From: Bacillota bacterium
Lineage (GTDB): Bacteria > Bacillota > Clostridia > Lachnospirales > Lachnospiraceae
Reading direction: 5' to 3'
Assembly (NCBI GenBank): GCA_023407575.1
Contig: JAEYLX010000075.1
Location: forward strand, 496,001-560,000
DNA length: 64,000 nt
Shown: one piece after another, positions 62,764 to 64,000 of the stretch
How positions within the stretch are numbered: the stretch's first letter is position 1
Layout of the letters: the number at the start of each line of letters is the position of its first letter
Notes under the pieces: model-generated
The model's input: the letters and a program-made list of their open reading frames with translations, nothing else
The model's database searches: none
Told to the model about the DNA's origin: nothing
Position numbers and translations under genes: made by a program

Positions 62764-64000
62764 TTATTTATTGAGTTCGGCTGCCTTTGTAAGGTAGGTT
62801 GCCATATCTTCTGGTGTTATATCGTTAAAGGCTAGTTCCGGATAACGAATTGAAAATTCAGCCACAACGCTGGAATACGCATTATTATCAATATTTCCAA
62901 AGTAATAATCAGCTTCTCCGCTTAACTTGATTAACTCTGCTACAATTGGATTGGCAGCTTTGTATTCCTCTGTAATCGCTACATTTGTTGTTAACGGAAG
63001 TGCACCTGCCTTTTCTAAAAATACTCCTTGCGCAAACTTATTGGTTTTGAATTTTAAGAACTCTAAGGCAGCGTCTTGTTCTTCTTGGGACTTACCATTT
63101 GTACATAGTACATAACCAACTTCAAACTGTGAGATGATACCATTATCCGGATATAGCGCAACTCCTACTCTGTCTTGAAGACCTTCTTTTGCCTTTGTTA
63201 CATCGGAGAAATCAGGACACATCCACGGACCATTGGCAATAATTGCTGCATTTTCCTGTAAAAAGTTATTTGCTGCATTGGCATAAATTGCTCCAATCGC
63301 ATCCGGTGTTGTATAATCTTGTAAACATTGTTGAAGCATTGTTAGTCCGTTAATTAATGATGTATTGTTATAGGTTTCAGGATAGGTTGTATTCATATAT
63401 TCATTGCCTGCAGCTCCGTCTGTTCCTATCATCGCTGCTAACCAAAGGTTTGTTGTCCATGCATTTTCTCCAGTCATCAATGCCAAAGGAGTGAAGCCCG
63501 CAGTCTTGAGCTTTTCGTTATTTGACATGAATTCATCCCAGGTCTTAGCCGGTGTAATATTAGCTGTTTCAAACATATCTTTGTTATAAAAATAGCCCAT
63601 TAACTGTTGCTGGTTTGCTATGGAATATAGTTTTCCGTCGTCTGTTTTGTTGTAATTGATGGCACCTTCTCCAACATTGCTGCTCCAATCGGCATCTGCT
63701 GTAAGCAAGGGAAGTATATCTACTGCCTGACCATTTGCAATGGCGAGTTCTCTGATCCCATTTTTACCCATAACTACATCTGGTAAGGATTTTGATGCCG
63801 CTAAGGTTTTCATCTTATTCACATAAGCATCATCACTTGGTAGTTCTTCAATAACTACTTTGATCTTACCTTCATATTCTTTATTAAAGGCATCAATCAC
63901 TTCTTTTTCAGCTGCTGCGGAGGCATGCGCTCCCACCATAAATGTGGCATAGCTGATCTCCACAGGCTCTTTCGCATCTTTGGTTTCCCCACCTTCGTTC
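62764..64000 (-). CDS. Sugar ABC binding protein, second system, 5' end cut by window
   Basis: The frame is open from 64000 to a stop at 62764 (412 codons). The N-terminal part, with the expected lipobox and start, is outside the window; the visible start reads an acidic linker (EGGETKDAKEPVE) and then ISYATFMVGAHASAAAEKEVI, the first strand of a family-1 sugar-binding protein (MalE/UgpB-like). Later segments such as YFYNKDMFETANITPAKTWDEF and WTTNLWLAAMIG are typical. It should deliver sugar to the permeases downstream. A GTG at 63963 is inside the linker and not a real start. Confidence 0.92.
   Translation of the reverse strand, partial: NEGGETKDAKEPVEISYATFMVGAHASAAAEKEVIDAFNKEYEGKIKVVIEELPSDDAYVNKMKTLAASKSLPDVVMGKNGIRELAIANGQAVDILPLLTADADWSSNVGEGAINYNKTDDGKLYSIANQQQLMGYFYNKDMFETANITPAKTWDEFMSNNEKLKTAGFTPLALMTGENAWTTNLWLAAMIGTDGAAGNEYMNTTYPETYNNTSLINGLTMLQQCLQDYTTPDAIGAIYANAANNFLQENAAIIANGPWMCPDFSDVTKAKEGLQDRVGVALYPDNGIISQFEVGYVLCTNGKSQEEQDAALEFLKFKTNKFAQGVFLEKAGALPLTTNVAITEEYKAANPIVAELIKLSGEADYYFGNIDNNAYSSVVAEFSIRYPELAFNDITPEDMATYLTKAAELNK

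Overview
The window comes from a low-GC anaerobic Firmicute, most likely a Lachnospiraceae / Clostridium cluster XIVa bacterium related to the Lachnoclostridium (C. phytofermentans) group. This placement rests on AT-rich sequence, strong AGGAGG-type ribosome sites, a clostridial sufCBDSU order, many TetR/MerR/AraC regulator-target pairs, GH65 phosphorylase plus GH13 enzymes, lipoprotein-type binding proteins and several chemoreceptors. It is inference from gene content; no database was searched. No rRNA, tRNA, CRISPR array, intact transposon or prophage was seen.

Layout. (1) 1-8.1 kb: the end of a GNAT acetyltransferase, an 86-bp tandem repeat, a zinc alcohol dehydrogenase, an MMPL exporter with a divergent TetR regulator, an APH-fold kinase and a YdeI/OmpD-associated protein. 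(2) 8.2-18.6 kb: an FtsX-type ABC exporter with a divergent TetR, a dCache chemoreceptor with a sigma-D-like promoter, and a YhgE/Pip membrane protein with a third divergent TetR. (3) 18.8-21.4 kb: a three-gene set of FIST sensor, soluble chemoreceptor and small helical-repeat protein. (4) 21.4-31.8 kb: an IS3-like relic, a bile-salt-hydrolase/penicillin-acylase-type enzyme, a siderophore-type lipoprotein facing an AraC regulator, a Gfo/Idh/MocA oxidoreductase, two aldo/keto reductases with a MerR regulator, and a MerR - PNPOx-like - unknown operon. Both MerR loci carry a promoter with the unusual 19-bp spacer. (5) 31.9-39.4 kb: a chemoreceptor with a C-terminal sensor region, then a DtxR-type regulator with a TroABCD-like metal ABC transporter whose promoter shows a Fur-box-like site and a DtxR/MntR-like palindrome. 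(6) 39.5-46 kb: a glyoxalase-fold protein and a SUF Fe-S assembly operon headed by a MarR regulator with a terminal cysteine cluster. (7) 46.1-64 kb, mostly minus strand: starch/cyclodextrin use, with a secreted CGTase-type enzyme, a MalEFG-like importer, an intracellular cyclomaltodextrinase, a short LacI regulator, a surface lipoprotein with two LacI-type operators, a GH65 phosphorylase and a second sugar importer.

How it fits together. Region 7 reads as a pathway: the exported GH13 enzyme makes cyclodextrins or maltodextrins from starch, the lipoprotein and binding proteins capture them, the permeases import them (no ATPase is encoded here, so a shared MsmX-type ATPase is implied), and the cyclomaltodextrinase and possibly GH65 degrade them. 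Regions 5 and 6 link metal supply and Fe-S assembly. Regions 1 and 2 hold three TetR-controlled exporters. The strongest leads are the MarR-Cys/suf pairing, the FIST-chemoreceptor set, the predicted leaderless lacI mRNA, the TroD-like permease with a winged-helix-like tail, the paired 19-bp-spacer promoters and an orphan minus-strand terminator upstream of a chemoreceptor gene.
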